A stretch of DNA of 64,000 nucleotides from Dillenia suffruticosa (Eukaryota > Streptophyta > Magnoliopsida > Dilleniales > Dilleniaceae): the NCBI GenBank assembly GCA_033439265.1, contig JAVTVX010000004.1, positions 16,071,701 through 16,135,700 on the forward strand, given 5' to 3'. Position numbers and translations under genes: made by a program. The notes under the pieces were generated by a model. It was not told the DNA's origin, did no database searches, and saw only the letters and a program-made list of their open reading frames with translations. Of the stretch, positions 22,780-32,322 are shown in pieces (position 1 is the first letter of the stretch; every line of letters begins with the position of its first letter).

Positions 22780-24096
22780 GTATTACTCCCGACTGTAGTC
22801 CGGGGAGCGGTAAGAGCTAAGTATGCAGGTGCCCCTTGCTAGCCTATGCCAGACGTACCAGTATGACTCTATAAAGTCAATCCTTCTCGACCTAAATCGG
22901 GCAGACACTCCTAACGTGACCTTGTTTCCCACACTGGAAGCAAATAATTGGTACGCTACATGCCCCAAAGGCATGATGGCTACTGCATCTATGGCAGAAG
23001 GACGGTCTCTGTATAGTAGACTGTGTAGAGACACTAGGGGCTGGTGCCCCAAAACCCTATGGTCGAGGTCCCTGTCTCGGTGCTACTGGTCTGTAGCTAG
23101 AAGAACCACTGGGATATCCATAACCTCTACCCCTCTTCGAAGACTGTCCATCCTGTGACCCAGTCTTCCTTTTCTGGTGACTCTCCCTCTGTCTAGCCTC
23201 CACTCGGACGATCTCATCCGCCCGATACGCTGAATCAATCACCTCCGATAGTGTAAAAGAGGGAGTCACCGTCATATATTTCCTGATGCTCAATTAGAGG
23301 CCATCTTCAAACTTGAACCTCATCTGAGCCGGTGTAGCCATATCGGGGACAAAGGCCGCTAGTCGTCTAAGCTCAGCCTCGTACTCTGAAACTAACCTCG
23401 TCCCTGGTGCAAGTGCAGGAACTCCATCCTCATCCAGTCCTGCTGGAACGGGGTAAAGTACCTGCGGTCGAACTCTCGTAGAAAGTCTTCCCACCGTAGG
23501 GTCTGTGTAGCACTGTCACGGATAGCCTCCCACCACGAGAGGGCATCTCCGTCGAGGAGTCTCTCAGCAACTCTCAATCTGAGCTCCTCTGACAACCCCA
23601 AATCCGTAAGGATCCTACGAATCCTGTTGATCCAGTGTTTCGCCGCTACTGTATCACTGGATCTTGAAAAATCTGTGCATCCGAGCTATCGAGACTCTTT
23701 GACCAACTGAGTGAGCTCATAGATGCGCCTCAAAGTAGCTGACGTCTCATCGGTCGGAGTAGAAACGGAAGGACCGGCCACCAAAGGAGGAATCGGTGCC
23801 GAAGGAGCAGGTACGGCCGCAGCTGCGGTCGCTAGAATCTGTAGTGGAGGTGGTGGCATCTGTGCCCCATATCTACTGCACCACTCCTGCCACTATCTCA
23901 AGGCATCGAGTGGTGGTGGAGGAATTTCGGCTGTAGCAGCTGATGGAGGTGCTGAGGGTGGCGCTGGTGAGCGTACTCGAGTAGAGGAAGCAACCTCTGG
24001 TACTCATGGCGCCTCAGGTGCCCTAGGTGTATCAGGCACTGTAAGACCCTCAAGTGAGGCAAATCTAGCACCCCTCCTACCATGTCTAGGTGACAT
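22780..24096 (-). pseudogene. gag region of the Tekay-like element
   Basis: Minus-strand gag. It begins at about 24,096 with MSPRHG, followed by a Pro/Ala-rich segment, the retrotransposon gag domain at about 23,290-23,600 (LLDGDALSWWEAIRD and DRRYFTPFQQDWMRMEFLHL), an Arg-rich linker and a CCHC zinc knuckle (CFQCGKQGHVRSVC) at about 22,909-22,950. The fossil frame is interrupted several times. Confidence 0.8.
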
Positions 24097-24376
24097 AATT
24101 CTGCGAAAAGAATACATTATTATTAGATAGAAATCAAGAATTAGGGTTAGTTGCTCCGTAACTAACCCCCTAAAAATAAATGAACTATGATTTAAAACAT
24201 TCGAATGTGAAGTAATAAGTTAGATGCATTATGTATCTAACTCCATAAAATAGACGAACTTATATGCCTATGGCCAAGTACGGGACTTTAAATGACTGTA
24301 TGAAACTCTCTAATGCATTAAGGATTTGTCATATATTTAGGAAGACTCTTACTACTATCTTTTCCCCAAACCTAGA

Positions 24377-24389
24377 CACTCTGACACCA
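24377..24389 (-). other. Primer-binding-like site of the Tekay-like element
   Basis: Minus-strand TGGTGTCAGAGTG, seven bases inside the 5' LTR boundary. It resembles the initiator-methionine tRNA primer site TGGTATCAGAGC usual in this group. Confidence 0.6.
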
Positions 24390-24396
24390 ATAGAAC

Positions 24397-26935
24397 TGTC
24401 ATACCCCAAACCGGGATCGTGAACAGTCACCCGTTACCCTTGGATGCCGGCTGTATTTTTACAAAAAATAGGGCAAAACTTCCCCATAAATCGGAGGTTT
24501 CCCATGTACAATTAATCCTGTATAATCAAAATTAACCTGTAATTTAAATAAATGGCCATCTCAGCCTCTCCAAAATCAACAAACACCACCGCCAGCATCC
24601 AGAACAACGCAAGGCTACAAGTTTCTAGCAGTTCTAGCCACAGACCTCTGCTGTCATGCCCAACTAGAGCATGAACAGCCACCACACAGAGCGGACCTAA
24701 CTTTTATCTTATATACAATAATTTTCCCAAGTAACATTTAGATATGTACAATCGCCACAATGCAAATGAAATATGAGAGTTAAATTATACAGTCATCCCA
24801 AAATAAGTACACGGCCAACTACGGACCTCAATGTCAAGATCTCGCAGGGTCGAAACTAAATTAGAAGTAAATCTCACTGTCGAAACACCAAATCCGCTCT
24901 AGAGCTTGTAATGTCGCTCTATCACAATAAACCTGTCTGAGGAGGGAAAAGAGAGGGGTGAGTATCATGGGAAGATACTCAGTGAGTGAGGGAGATAATA
25001 TCAAGCATAAATAGTGTGGGTGAACCATTAGAGTGTCAAATAATATCATTTGAAACAAAAATTTATACTTCGCAGCAAAACATGATGTGTTTAGTAATTT
25101 GAAATCGTTTAATCAATCACACGATAACAAGTATATATGCATCCATTTAAAATCAAGTAACATTAGAGCGAGCCAAAAATGATCCTGACAAAGGTCAACC
25201 AAGACCAAGGACAGGCGCATCAGGGGTTTTATTATACATAGACTTTAAAATACTCTCTACCCCGACGTTGGCCATGAGTTCGCTGGAGCTAACTCCTATA
25301 GAAGCGTTTAGAATAAATGACGTTTGTGGATACCTCCTATAGAAGCGTATCCGGGCAATCCGTACCTCTACAAACGCCCTTCGTAGCTACGGAATCATCA
25401 TAGTATCACAAAGGGCACAACGTCCCATAGTATCACAAGGGCACAACATCCGACAAGTAAAATCATATCATCGCATAACTAATGGGCATCCGACCTATAT
25501 AGTTCATCAAAGCATTTCAAGTCTGCGTGCCAATACGTTTTATCAAATCATTTCAAAACAGTATATTAATGCAACGATAGAAAAGGAAATTTATCAATTT
25601 TCAAGTAATGACACAAGTTTTGTTTTCATTTTAAACCATGGATGCATAGTCATCGTAAACATATTTCAAGACGCTCCAATAATCACAAAACAGTTTTGAA
25701 ATTCAATATCATACGTCAGATCAATGCATATCAAAAGCATGTTTTATCAAAAACACGGCAGAAAACACGTTTTACTATTTTATACAAGAGATTAGAGTCC
25801 CACTCACCTATCTAGGGAGGGTGGTTACTCCCTATTTTTCAACGACTTTTCAAAAGACAAATCTAATCAAATCATCAAATTTTATATCAAATAAAACCCT
25901 AATATGCGATTTTATCAACAAAATTTATTCACACTGTGAAGTGAGTGCGTTTCTCTCACCTAGGGTTCCTTGGGTTTCAAACCTAGCTGTCGTTCACCTG
26001 TCGGGTTGGTCTAAAACCTGTAATATTTCTAAATTTCAAATATATTAGAAACAACTAAATTTCTAACACCAAACCCTAGAATTTCAACCAAATATAGTTT
26101 TTACCTATAGTGAAGATGCAGGTGAGCTCTCGAAGGGGAAAACCGATCGCAGGCTCGCGGGCCGTCACGGGCTCGTGGGCCGGTGGGCTGGCGGGCTAGC
26201 GGGCTGGCCTGCTGGTGGGCTCGCGGGCTCTCAACCCGGTTTGCTGGCCACAGCGAGCTTCACGGGTCGTAGTGGGCTCGCGGGTCAGCAGTGGGTGCAC
26301 GGGCCGAAATAGGCCGTGGGTTGCAGTGGGCCGTGGCTGGACTGAGCCTTGGGCCGCTGGTGGGCTGGCCGGTTCATGGGCTGGGGCTCACGCTCGCACA
26401 GAGGGTCTTGCTGGAGCGCACTGGCGCTCGTACTGGGGTCGTGTTGGCCCCTGCAGGTGTCGCGCGCTGGCTTGCGCAGGCTCGCGCGCTTGCTCATGCT
26501 GGGTCGCGCGCCGGCTCGCGCTGGGTCTCGTACTGGTTCGCACTGGGTTGCGCGCTGGCTTGCGCACTAGGTCGTGTGCTAGCTTGCGCGCTGGCTCACT
26601 GGAGATCGCGCGCAAGGCTCGCGATGGCTCGAGGCGGCAGCGCTCGCAGGAGGATGGATCTGCGCAGTGGCATGCTCGCGGGAGGGCGGCGCCTGCAGCA
26701 GGGAGGTCGCGCTGTGGCTGGATGCGGTGGCGGAAGGGGGAGGCCGCGGCGAAGGAGAAGAGAAAGAGAGAAAGAGGGAGAGAGGGAGAGAGGGAGAGAG
26801 GGAGAAAGAGAGAGAGAGAGAGAGAAAGAGAGAGAAAGGGAAAAAAGAGAGATTGGGGGAAAAAGAGGGATTGGGGCTTTTTTTTTTAGCCCCAAATCCC
26901 GATTTTTTTTTTCTTTCTTTCTTTCTGGTGTTACA
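24397..26935 (-). repeat. 5' LTR of the Tekay-like element
   Basis: 2,539 bp. Plus-strand edges are TGTCATACCCCAAACCGGG and TCTGGTGTTACA, followed by the target duplication ATTTA. Compared with the other LTR it has about 210 extra bp at about 25,780-25,995 and lacks a shorter block near 25,290. The GC-rich segment is at about 26,135-26,750. Confidence 0.9.
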
Positions 26936-28254
26936 ATTTATGTCTCCATTGATATGGTATACGGTTATTCAGTTTTCATACTATCCCTAATTGATCACGT
27001 ATATACTAATGCGCAGCAAAAATTCACATGGCAAGATGAAGAATCATAGTCCATATATAATGCGTGGAAAGCATCATGGAAGAGGAGATATTCAGATATG
27101 CTTGGCACAGCATGGAAGCAAGCAATGCAAGCTGTTGGTACAACAAGTATAGCTGACACAAAAGGTCAACCACCTATGTTCTATGAGTTGATTGAAAAAT
27201 ATTGGACCACACCAAAGTGGCAACAGAAGTCAAACGCGGCAAGGCAAAATTGAAATACCAAAAAAGAAGGGGAGATTATGAAACACACAGCTGGTTCAAT
27301 CATGTTTGCCACTCACATGAAGAAAATGGTGTATTTTCATTTATTATTTAAATTGTTATATTTTCATTATTTATATCTTTGTCAAATTAGTAATGATAAT
27401 TTGATTTTTTTTAGGCTGACGAAACGCAGCAGCCCGTTTCCTATCTGGACCTCTTTAATCGAACTCACGGATGAGATAAAAGAAAAGGGCAGTATGTTGA
27501 CAAGAAATCTGAATCAATAACTGTAAAACAACTTCATTATTATTTTATTTTTGTAACATTTAGCGTTATTCACTTCAGCAATCAAATTACATATGCTTAT
27601 TGTAGGGCAACTACAAATAGAAGATCCAGGGAAAATTGGCTCAGATAGTGCGTCTCAGCCTGGGTTTGATGTAGGGTCATGGTGTGAGGGTACTAGGGGT
27701 CGGATGAAGGGATGTTTATATGGTTTCGGAGAGAGAGGTGATGATGTATTGACGATTAATTCATCTGGTGCCACTTCATCTCCATGAGAACATTCATATC
27801 AAGTGTATACTAAGGAGGAGGTGGATAGAATGATGGACAAAATGAGAAGTTAAATGCATAGCCAAATTTTGGAACAAGTGCGAAGTGAAGTGCGGGCAGA
27901 AACAAAGGCAAAGGTTCGTGACATCCTTGCACAAATTCATTTCAAACAAACACTACCGGGTCTTGATAGCATTGAGTCACTGATTCTGATTATCCACCAC
28001 AGTGAGACTGATGATATGCTTTTCATGTACTTGATTTGATTGATGTTTGATGGATTGCACTTCCATTTATACATTGGATTTGAGAATTATTGTACTTTTA
28101 TAATTTATGTATTCTGTGTTGGAACTATCTGTGGATTTTATAGCTATGAAATGGATTTTTTTCGTAAAAATGTTCGTAATATTATAATTGAGATAAAACA
28201 GGTTGATTGAGAAATAGGTTTATAGGTCGATGAAATACACCTCCCTGGTTCAGA

Positions 28255-28820
28255 GAAGGATAATGTAAAATATCGACGGATTACCGATGGAAAAATTTCG
28301 TCACTGAATAATCCGTCGGTAAATCTATCGGTTTATTTTAAAAGCCATTGAATAAATTAGCGATGGAATGTCAAAGGAAAAAATCTGTCGCTAACAAAAT
28401 CCATCGCTATTCCGTTCGTGATATGAATAATGTGATGAGTCCTTTAGCGTCGGATTTCATACGGAAAATATCCGTTGCTAACATATCCAATGGTAATTCG
28501 TCAGAAATAGTGTTACGATATTGCATAGATAAGTAACGGATTAGTGACGGAAAGGTCTGCGATGACAAATTTCCATTGGTAATCCGACAGTGAAAGTAAA
28601 ACGCCGCCAGTCATATCACCAATGGAATAACAACCGCTTATATTAGCGTCGAAAATTAGTATCGCAAATTCGTCATGAATTTTAGCGATAGAAAAATTCT
28701 GACGCTTACAATTAGCGGGGTTGCTTTTACCGTCAGAATTATCGATGGAAATTTTCATCGGTAATTTTTTTCACCAATGGAAACTTAACTTTCACCGATG
28801 GAATTTTCCATCGGTGATAC
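28255..28820. repeat. Right subterminal repeat array of the CACTA element
   Basis: Alternating variants of ATTAGCGACGGAAA and TTTCCATCGGTAAT in both orientations, the counterpart of 7,236-7,500. The longer right array is in line with other plant CACTA elements. Confidence 0.75.
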
Positions 28821-28837
28821 CTCCATTTCAAGTAGTA
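28820..28837 (-). repeat. Right terminal inverted repeat of the CACTA element
   Basis: Minus-strand TACTACTTGAAATGGAGG, followed on the plus strand by TGT (28,838-28,840), the same trinucleotide that precedes the left end. Confidence 0.75.
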
Positions 28838-28840
28838 TGT

Positions 28841-29104
28841 CTGTAAAAACAATATTCAATTACGATTATTATTTATTTTCAACAAAGCTCGTTTACTCAT
28901 CTAATTTTTTTTCATTTTGCCCTAAAATAATAAAAATAAATTATAGAGTAGTAAAACCAAGAAAAGAAAAGGTAAAGTTAAAGATTTGAATAGAGAGAGA
29001 GTGAGTGAATATGGCCTCCCGTATATAAATTCCATACTTAAACATTATGAAGGATGGAGGATGATTTGGTATTATATCTTGGTTGTTACTAGAGATCGCA
29101 TTAA
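28841..29104. other. AT-rich flank right of the CACTA element
   Basis: I see no gene, repeat array or clear regulatory site in this stretch. Confidence 0.4.
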
Positions 29105-29350
29105 TAGTAAGTGGTAAGTTCATGCGTTATCATGTAAATTCGTGGTAAGTGGTAAGTAGTAAGTGGTAAGTGGTAAGTAGTAAGTGGTAAGTGAAAAGTA
29201 GTAAATTATCATGTAATTTCGTGGTAAGTGGTAAGTTCGTGCGTTATCATGTAAATTTGTGATAAGTGATAAGTGATAAGTGGTAAGTTGTAAGTTGTAA
29301 GTAGTAAGTTATCATGTAACCTCGTAGTAAGGTAAGTTCACGTTATCATG
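29105..29350 (+). repeat. Minisatellite of GTGGTAAGTA-like units
   Basis: About 240 bp of GTGGTAAGT, AGTAAGTG and GTAAGTTG decamer-like units. They are interspersed with three copies of a longer block resembling GTTATCATGTAAATTCGTGG (about 29,125, 29,209 and 29,246), so there is a higher-order period of roughly 40-90 bp. Confidence 0.85.
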
Positions 29351-29739
29351 GAAGTTTCGCAGAGGGGAGCGCCTGCATATGCACCTGCGGGGTAAGCTTA
29401 GCAAAAAAAAAGTACACTTTCTAATAACATACGTATTATGATATATATTACTATAACTTATAAATTACATTATTTGTTGAATGAATTATTGTTGAATGAA
29501 TGATATTATTATGTTAGTGTGATAATATAAAATAATGATTATTAATATTAATTTAAATTATAATATATTAATAATTAAAAAATTTATATATTTAATTACA
29601 AATATTATCAAAATATATAATATTAATAACTCATCATAATTCATTTTTATGGGTGAGAGTGAGATAGAAAAAAAGAAAAAAGAGAAAAATTGTGGAAGGT
29701 AGAGAGGAAAAGAGAAAACAAAAATTGGAAGGGCATGTG
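29351..29739. other. Very AT-rich spacer; no gene recognised
   Basis: Runs of TATA/AATATT sequence to about 29,640, then GA-rich sequence. The frame on the minus strand here is low-complexity Phe/Ser-rich and is not taken as a gene. Confidence 0.4.
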
Positions 29740-29830
29740 GGAAGTTGTGGCATAGGGGTTGACATGTTAGACTTCTGTTTCTAGTTTCAAGGTTCAAAAC
29801 CATGGACATGCTTTTTTTGCATGAAAAATA
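29740..29830 (+). mobile_element. Possible tRNA-derived SINE head
   Basis: TGGCATAGGGG at 29,748-29,758 resembles Pol III box A, and GGTTCAAAACC at 29,791-29,801 fits the box B consensus GGTTCRANNCC. Spacing is 32 bp. No convincing tail or target duplication was found, so this may be a SINE 5' end or a chance pair. Confidence 0.35.
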
Positions 29831-30700
29831 AAGCAGGGGCGCTAGCGGATAGTAAGGAAGAAATCAAAGGGCTAAAAATATAAATAGAGGATAGTAAGGG
29901 AAAAAAAATATATTAAATATATCACAAACAGCATTGGTGGGCATGCAACATGAATTTTCTTTATCTGCTTCACTGTAGTATCCCATTCTCTCTGCACCAA
30001 AAAATCAAAGTCTTCATCCACAATTTTTAATGAAAGAAAAGACTTTTTCTAAAATGCAAATACATTACAAGAAATATGCTTAGGAGAAAAATAATAAAAT
30101 ATTAATTTTTATGTGTACACTTTTATAACTACCAAAATTTATCGCCTAAATCATTAATTTTATAATGTCCATTTATGTTCACATGGTGTTTCTGAACAAA
30201 GTTGGAAAATTTATGTAAATCTTTGATTTCCATTATCATGCACTCAAAGCCCTCGAGCCCAATCCTTGCTAATATTATCCATATAAGTCCTACTTTTATT
30301 GTTTAGATCATATAGTCTCTTCTAGTTGACAAATTTAGTTAACTCAAATTATGATTCCTTTTTTATCTGGAGTTAGTTCATCTTGACTGAGGATTTCCAA
30401 GTTAACTTTAAATGGTATAAGATTTTGTCCCTGCTTTACCTGGGGTAATAAATCCATATCCGTGATCATGTACCTCTATACGTGACTAATTAGGGCCACC
30501 ATATATCAAGCACCTGACAAAAGGTTAGCACGATTGTATAGACATTAGTAAATCCTAATTTCCTACGGACAATATAAGTGTGTCACCTCAAGTTTAAGGA
30601 TTATATACACATTATTGTGAACTAAATGATGATTTTTTTAATTTCAGATAAATGATCATATAGTTATCATCTATTGTTACATTTAGCTTACTCATCTATT
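29831..30700. other. Unassigned AT-rich sequence
   Basis: No gene, repeat array or element end recognised. Weak minus-strand protein-like stretches occur near 30,380-30,450 but are too short to judge. Confidence 0.3.
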
Positions 30701-31330
30701 GAGTGCCCTCTTGCCCATAGCATGAAATTCAGCTATAAGTTCATTATCAATATCTCGTAACTAATCATGGATGAAAGTAAGACAATACTCTTCCATAATA
30801 ATCTTTACATTGTTAAGAATGCTCGATCACGGACGACATTTTAATAGTTTATACAAGATAATTCCATCTCTCGGCTCTTTGACATAATCCTAACAATGTT
30901 GTCTTGAATCCACTCGTTTAACTCTTTCATGAAGAATCATTGTTGTTGACTACTGGAACTGCAACTTTCTGGGCTCACTCCACCAACCTAGAGTCCCTTA
31001 CCGAGTGGAGAATTATCGGCATTATATGCATCACTGGTATGTGTTTCAACTGGTATGACCTTTCCCCGTGGACATTTAATATTCCAAAGCGTATTCCACA
31101 TGTTGCTGTAATCCTTGGAGTCACTATTTCTCAGTAAATTGTAGTTTTCTTTGACCTTAAATTCTTCTACGACATTGGGTCTTATGCGAGTGTCTTCTTT
31201 GCCTCTCTCCAATGTCATATAAATTGCTAGGATTTTCTTGCATGTCTCTTCTTATAGAATTATACTTAGAGAAATCCCAAATATGATCTTGTATTCATCA
31301 TCCTAAAGCTATCAGCTAAAGAAAAGCTCA
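30701..31330 (-). pseudogene. Unrecognised decayed protein-like segment
   Basis: A 76-codon frame at 30,988-31,218 (-) begins MTLERGKEDTRIRPNVVEEF and contains NMWNTLWNIKCPRGKVIP, with balanced, non-repetitive composition. Coding-like stretches continue on both sides in changing frames, for example EETCKKILAIYMTLERG upstream and NNVKIIMEEYCLTF and DIDNELIAEFHAMGKRALNR downstream (about 30,700-30,810). This pattern suggests a decayed gene or element on the minus strand. I do not recognise the family. It could be a structural-protein remnant of some element or a host pseudogene. Confidence 0.3.
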
Positions 31331-31939
31331 TGAATTTCTGTTGGATTTTAACTAAAGCCTCCTTAATAGAGAGTGGAAAGTGATCCACATCTAGCTAGAA
31401 TTTCATCTTTTCCCACTTCCCAGCCGACGACCAGGTGCCTTCTATGAAAACTAGTTTCGAAAGAACTAAGTAGATAAGAATTACACGCCCATACAAAATT
31501 GCAATTGCTTTGAAATTTTCAATCCACATTATATTGATATTATTCTATCTCATGCACAATGTTTCAAAATCCATGTTTTGCTCCACACATGACTTATCTG
31601 TTTGACAAAAGTGCAATTTGAAAGTGGTAAGGCTTGAATAAGGTGGGCAAGAGGATACAATTTTTGCTATTGCTTGAGCTATACTCAATAGAGAGAAGGA
31701 GAAAATGAAGAAAGAAGAAAATGGAGAAAGAAGAAATAAGGTTGATTTTCTCTCTCCTCTCCCTATTCATTTATTAAGCTTTTATTGTCAAAATATATTT
31801 TTGGAGATGTATATTATGTTAAACAGTATCATTACCTTAGATCTAGCTTTTCAAAGTTCCTGTTCAAATTGTGGGAAGTGACACAGCAGTAGTCTTATCT
31901 CCTTCAGCGTTTCGTAAATTGTGAGGCCTATATTTCTTT
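31331..31939. other. Left flank of copia element A; no gene recognised
   Basis: Unassigned sequence with a GAAGAAAGA-rich stretch (about 31,690-31,740). It ends in TCTTT, the left target duplication of copia element A. Confidence 0.4.
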
Positions 31940-32322
31940 TGTCAATAAAATATGATATCAAGAACGATAGAAAAGTGAAGAGAAAACTTTCTTTTTATTG
32001 AATGCTAAGAGAATTATGCACTGGGGAGGATTATCCCTTGGGAGAATTATAACAAAAGTAAGGGAGAGAGATTTAGCAAGAGAAGATTATTGCAATTGCT
32101 TGTATATAAAATGTAGAAAGATATCCTATTTATAGAGGATTACAAAAATAGCCGGTAGAGAGAAAAAGTGTGCTGTTAGACACAAGAAAAGAGAGGGAGA
32201 GAGAGGGAAAAGGCTGCCCAATAGCTAGATTTTCTTGCCGTTCTGGGAAGAGAGGAAAGCCCTTTTTATGGGTTGAAGCACATGGCCCAATTTGATTGGG
32301 TCATGACTGCATATTTATAACA
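31940..32322 (-). repeat. 3' LTR of copia element A
   Basis: Plus-strand edges are TGTCAATAAAATATG and ATATTTATAACA. It has about 110 bp (around 32,150-32,265) absent from the partner LTR. Confidence 0.85.

Larger units (their letters stand above)
16742..26935 (-). mobile_element. Ty3 chromovirus (Tekay/Del-like) LTR retrotransposon, full length
   Basis: A 10.2-kb element on the minus strand, inserted in the CACTA intron. Long LTRs (16,742-19,065 and 24,397-26,935) have TG...CA ends, and the 5-bp target duplication ATTTA lies at 16,737-16,741 and 26,936-26,940. A primer-binding-like site, minus-strand TGGTGTCAGAGTG, lies at 24,377-24,389. Internal order on the minus strand is gag with zinc knuckle, protease, reverse transcriptase, RNase H, integrase and a chromodomain-like C-terminus. 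That order and the LTR edges (TGTAACACC...GGGGCGTGACA) point to the Tekay/Del chromovirus lineage. Structurally whole but broken, with roughly ten interruptions in the coding region. The LTRs differ by about 5-9 percent where I compared them, apart from two large indels. At the commonly used plant LTR rate this suggests about 2-3 million years. Confidence 0.9.
14881..28039 (+). pseudogene. Second CACTA gene (plant Ptta/En/Spm, Transposase_24-like), split by a nested retrotransposon
   Basis: Multi-exon gene downstream of the transposase. Likely exons: about 14,881-15,122 (Arg/Ser/Gly-rich, donor at 15,123); 15,216-15,338 (GCITGMRRTWRMVPKDIKEG, donor GTAACA); then, after a giant intron holding the Ty3 element, 27,017-27,328 (acceptor GCGCAG; KASWKRRYSDMLGTAWKQ, then YWTTPKWQQKS); 27,415-27,522 (QQPVSYLDLFNRTH); and 27,606-28,039 (GRMKGCLYGFGERGDDVL, then a coiled-coil-like EVDRMMDKM ... 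ILEQVRSEVRAETKAKVRDI). These match the plant transposase family found as the second CACTA product. Stops interrupt the exons, for example near 14,988, 27,047, 27,253 and 27,785, so it is decayed. In En/Spm the partner protein binds subterminal repeats; the same role here is inference. Confidence 0.7.
7218..28837 (+). mobile_element. CACTA (En/Spm) DNA transposon with a nested Ty3 element
   Basis: A 21.6-kb CACTA element, about 11.4 kb without its nested guest. The left end starts CACTGCTGGAATAGGGAC at 7,218; the right end, read on the minus strand from 28,837, is TACTACTTGAAATGGAGG. The trinucleotide TGT flanks both ends (7,215-7,217 and 28,838-28,840), the 3-bp target duplication expected for this superfamily. 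Subterminal regions are rich in alternating GACGGATT/TCCGTCGC-type repeats. Inside, a transposase gene (about 10.2-13.9 kb) precedes a second gene (about 14.9-28.0 kb), both in the plus direction. Both coding regions carry stops or frameshifts, and the end bases have drifted from CACTA, so the copy is very probably inactive. Confidence 0.88.

Noticed and set aside
22823-23158. 111-codon plus-strand frame
   Set aside because: Antisense of the Ty3 gag zinc-knuckle region.
26215-27049. Open frames of 224 and 252 codons
   Set aside because: Same low-complexity LTR segment as above, in the 5' LTR; the longer frame runs out of the LTR by chance.
29105-29350. Possible CRISPR-like array
   Set aside because: Units are short, directly abutting decamers without unique spacers, in a plant genome; it is a minisatellite.
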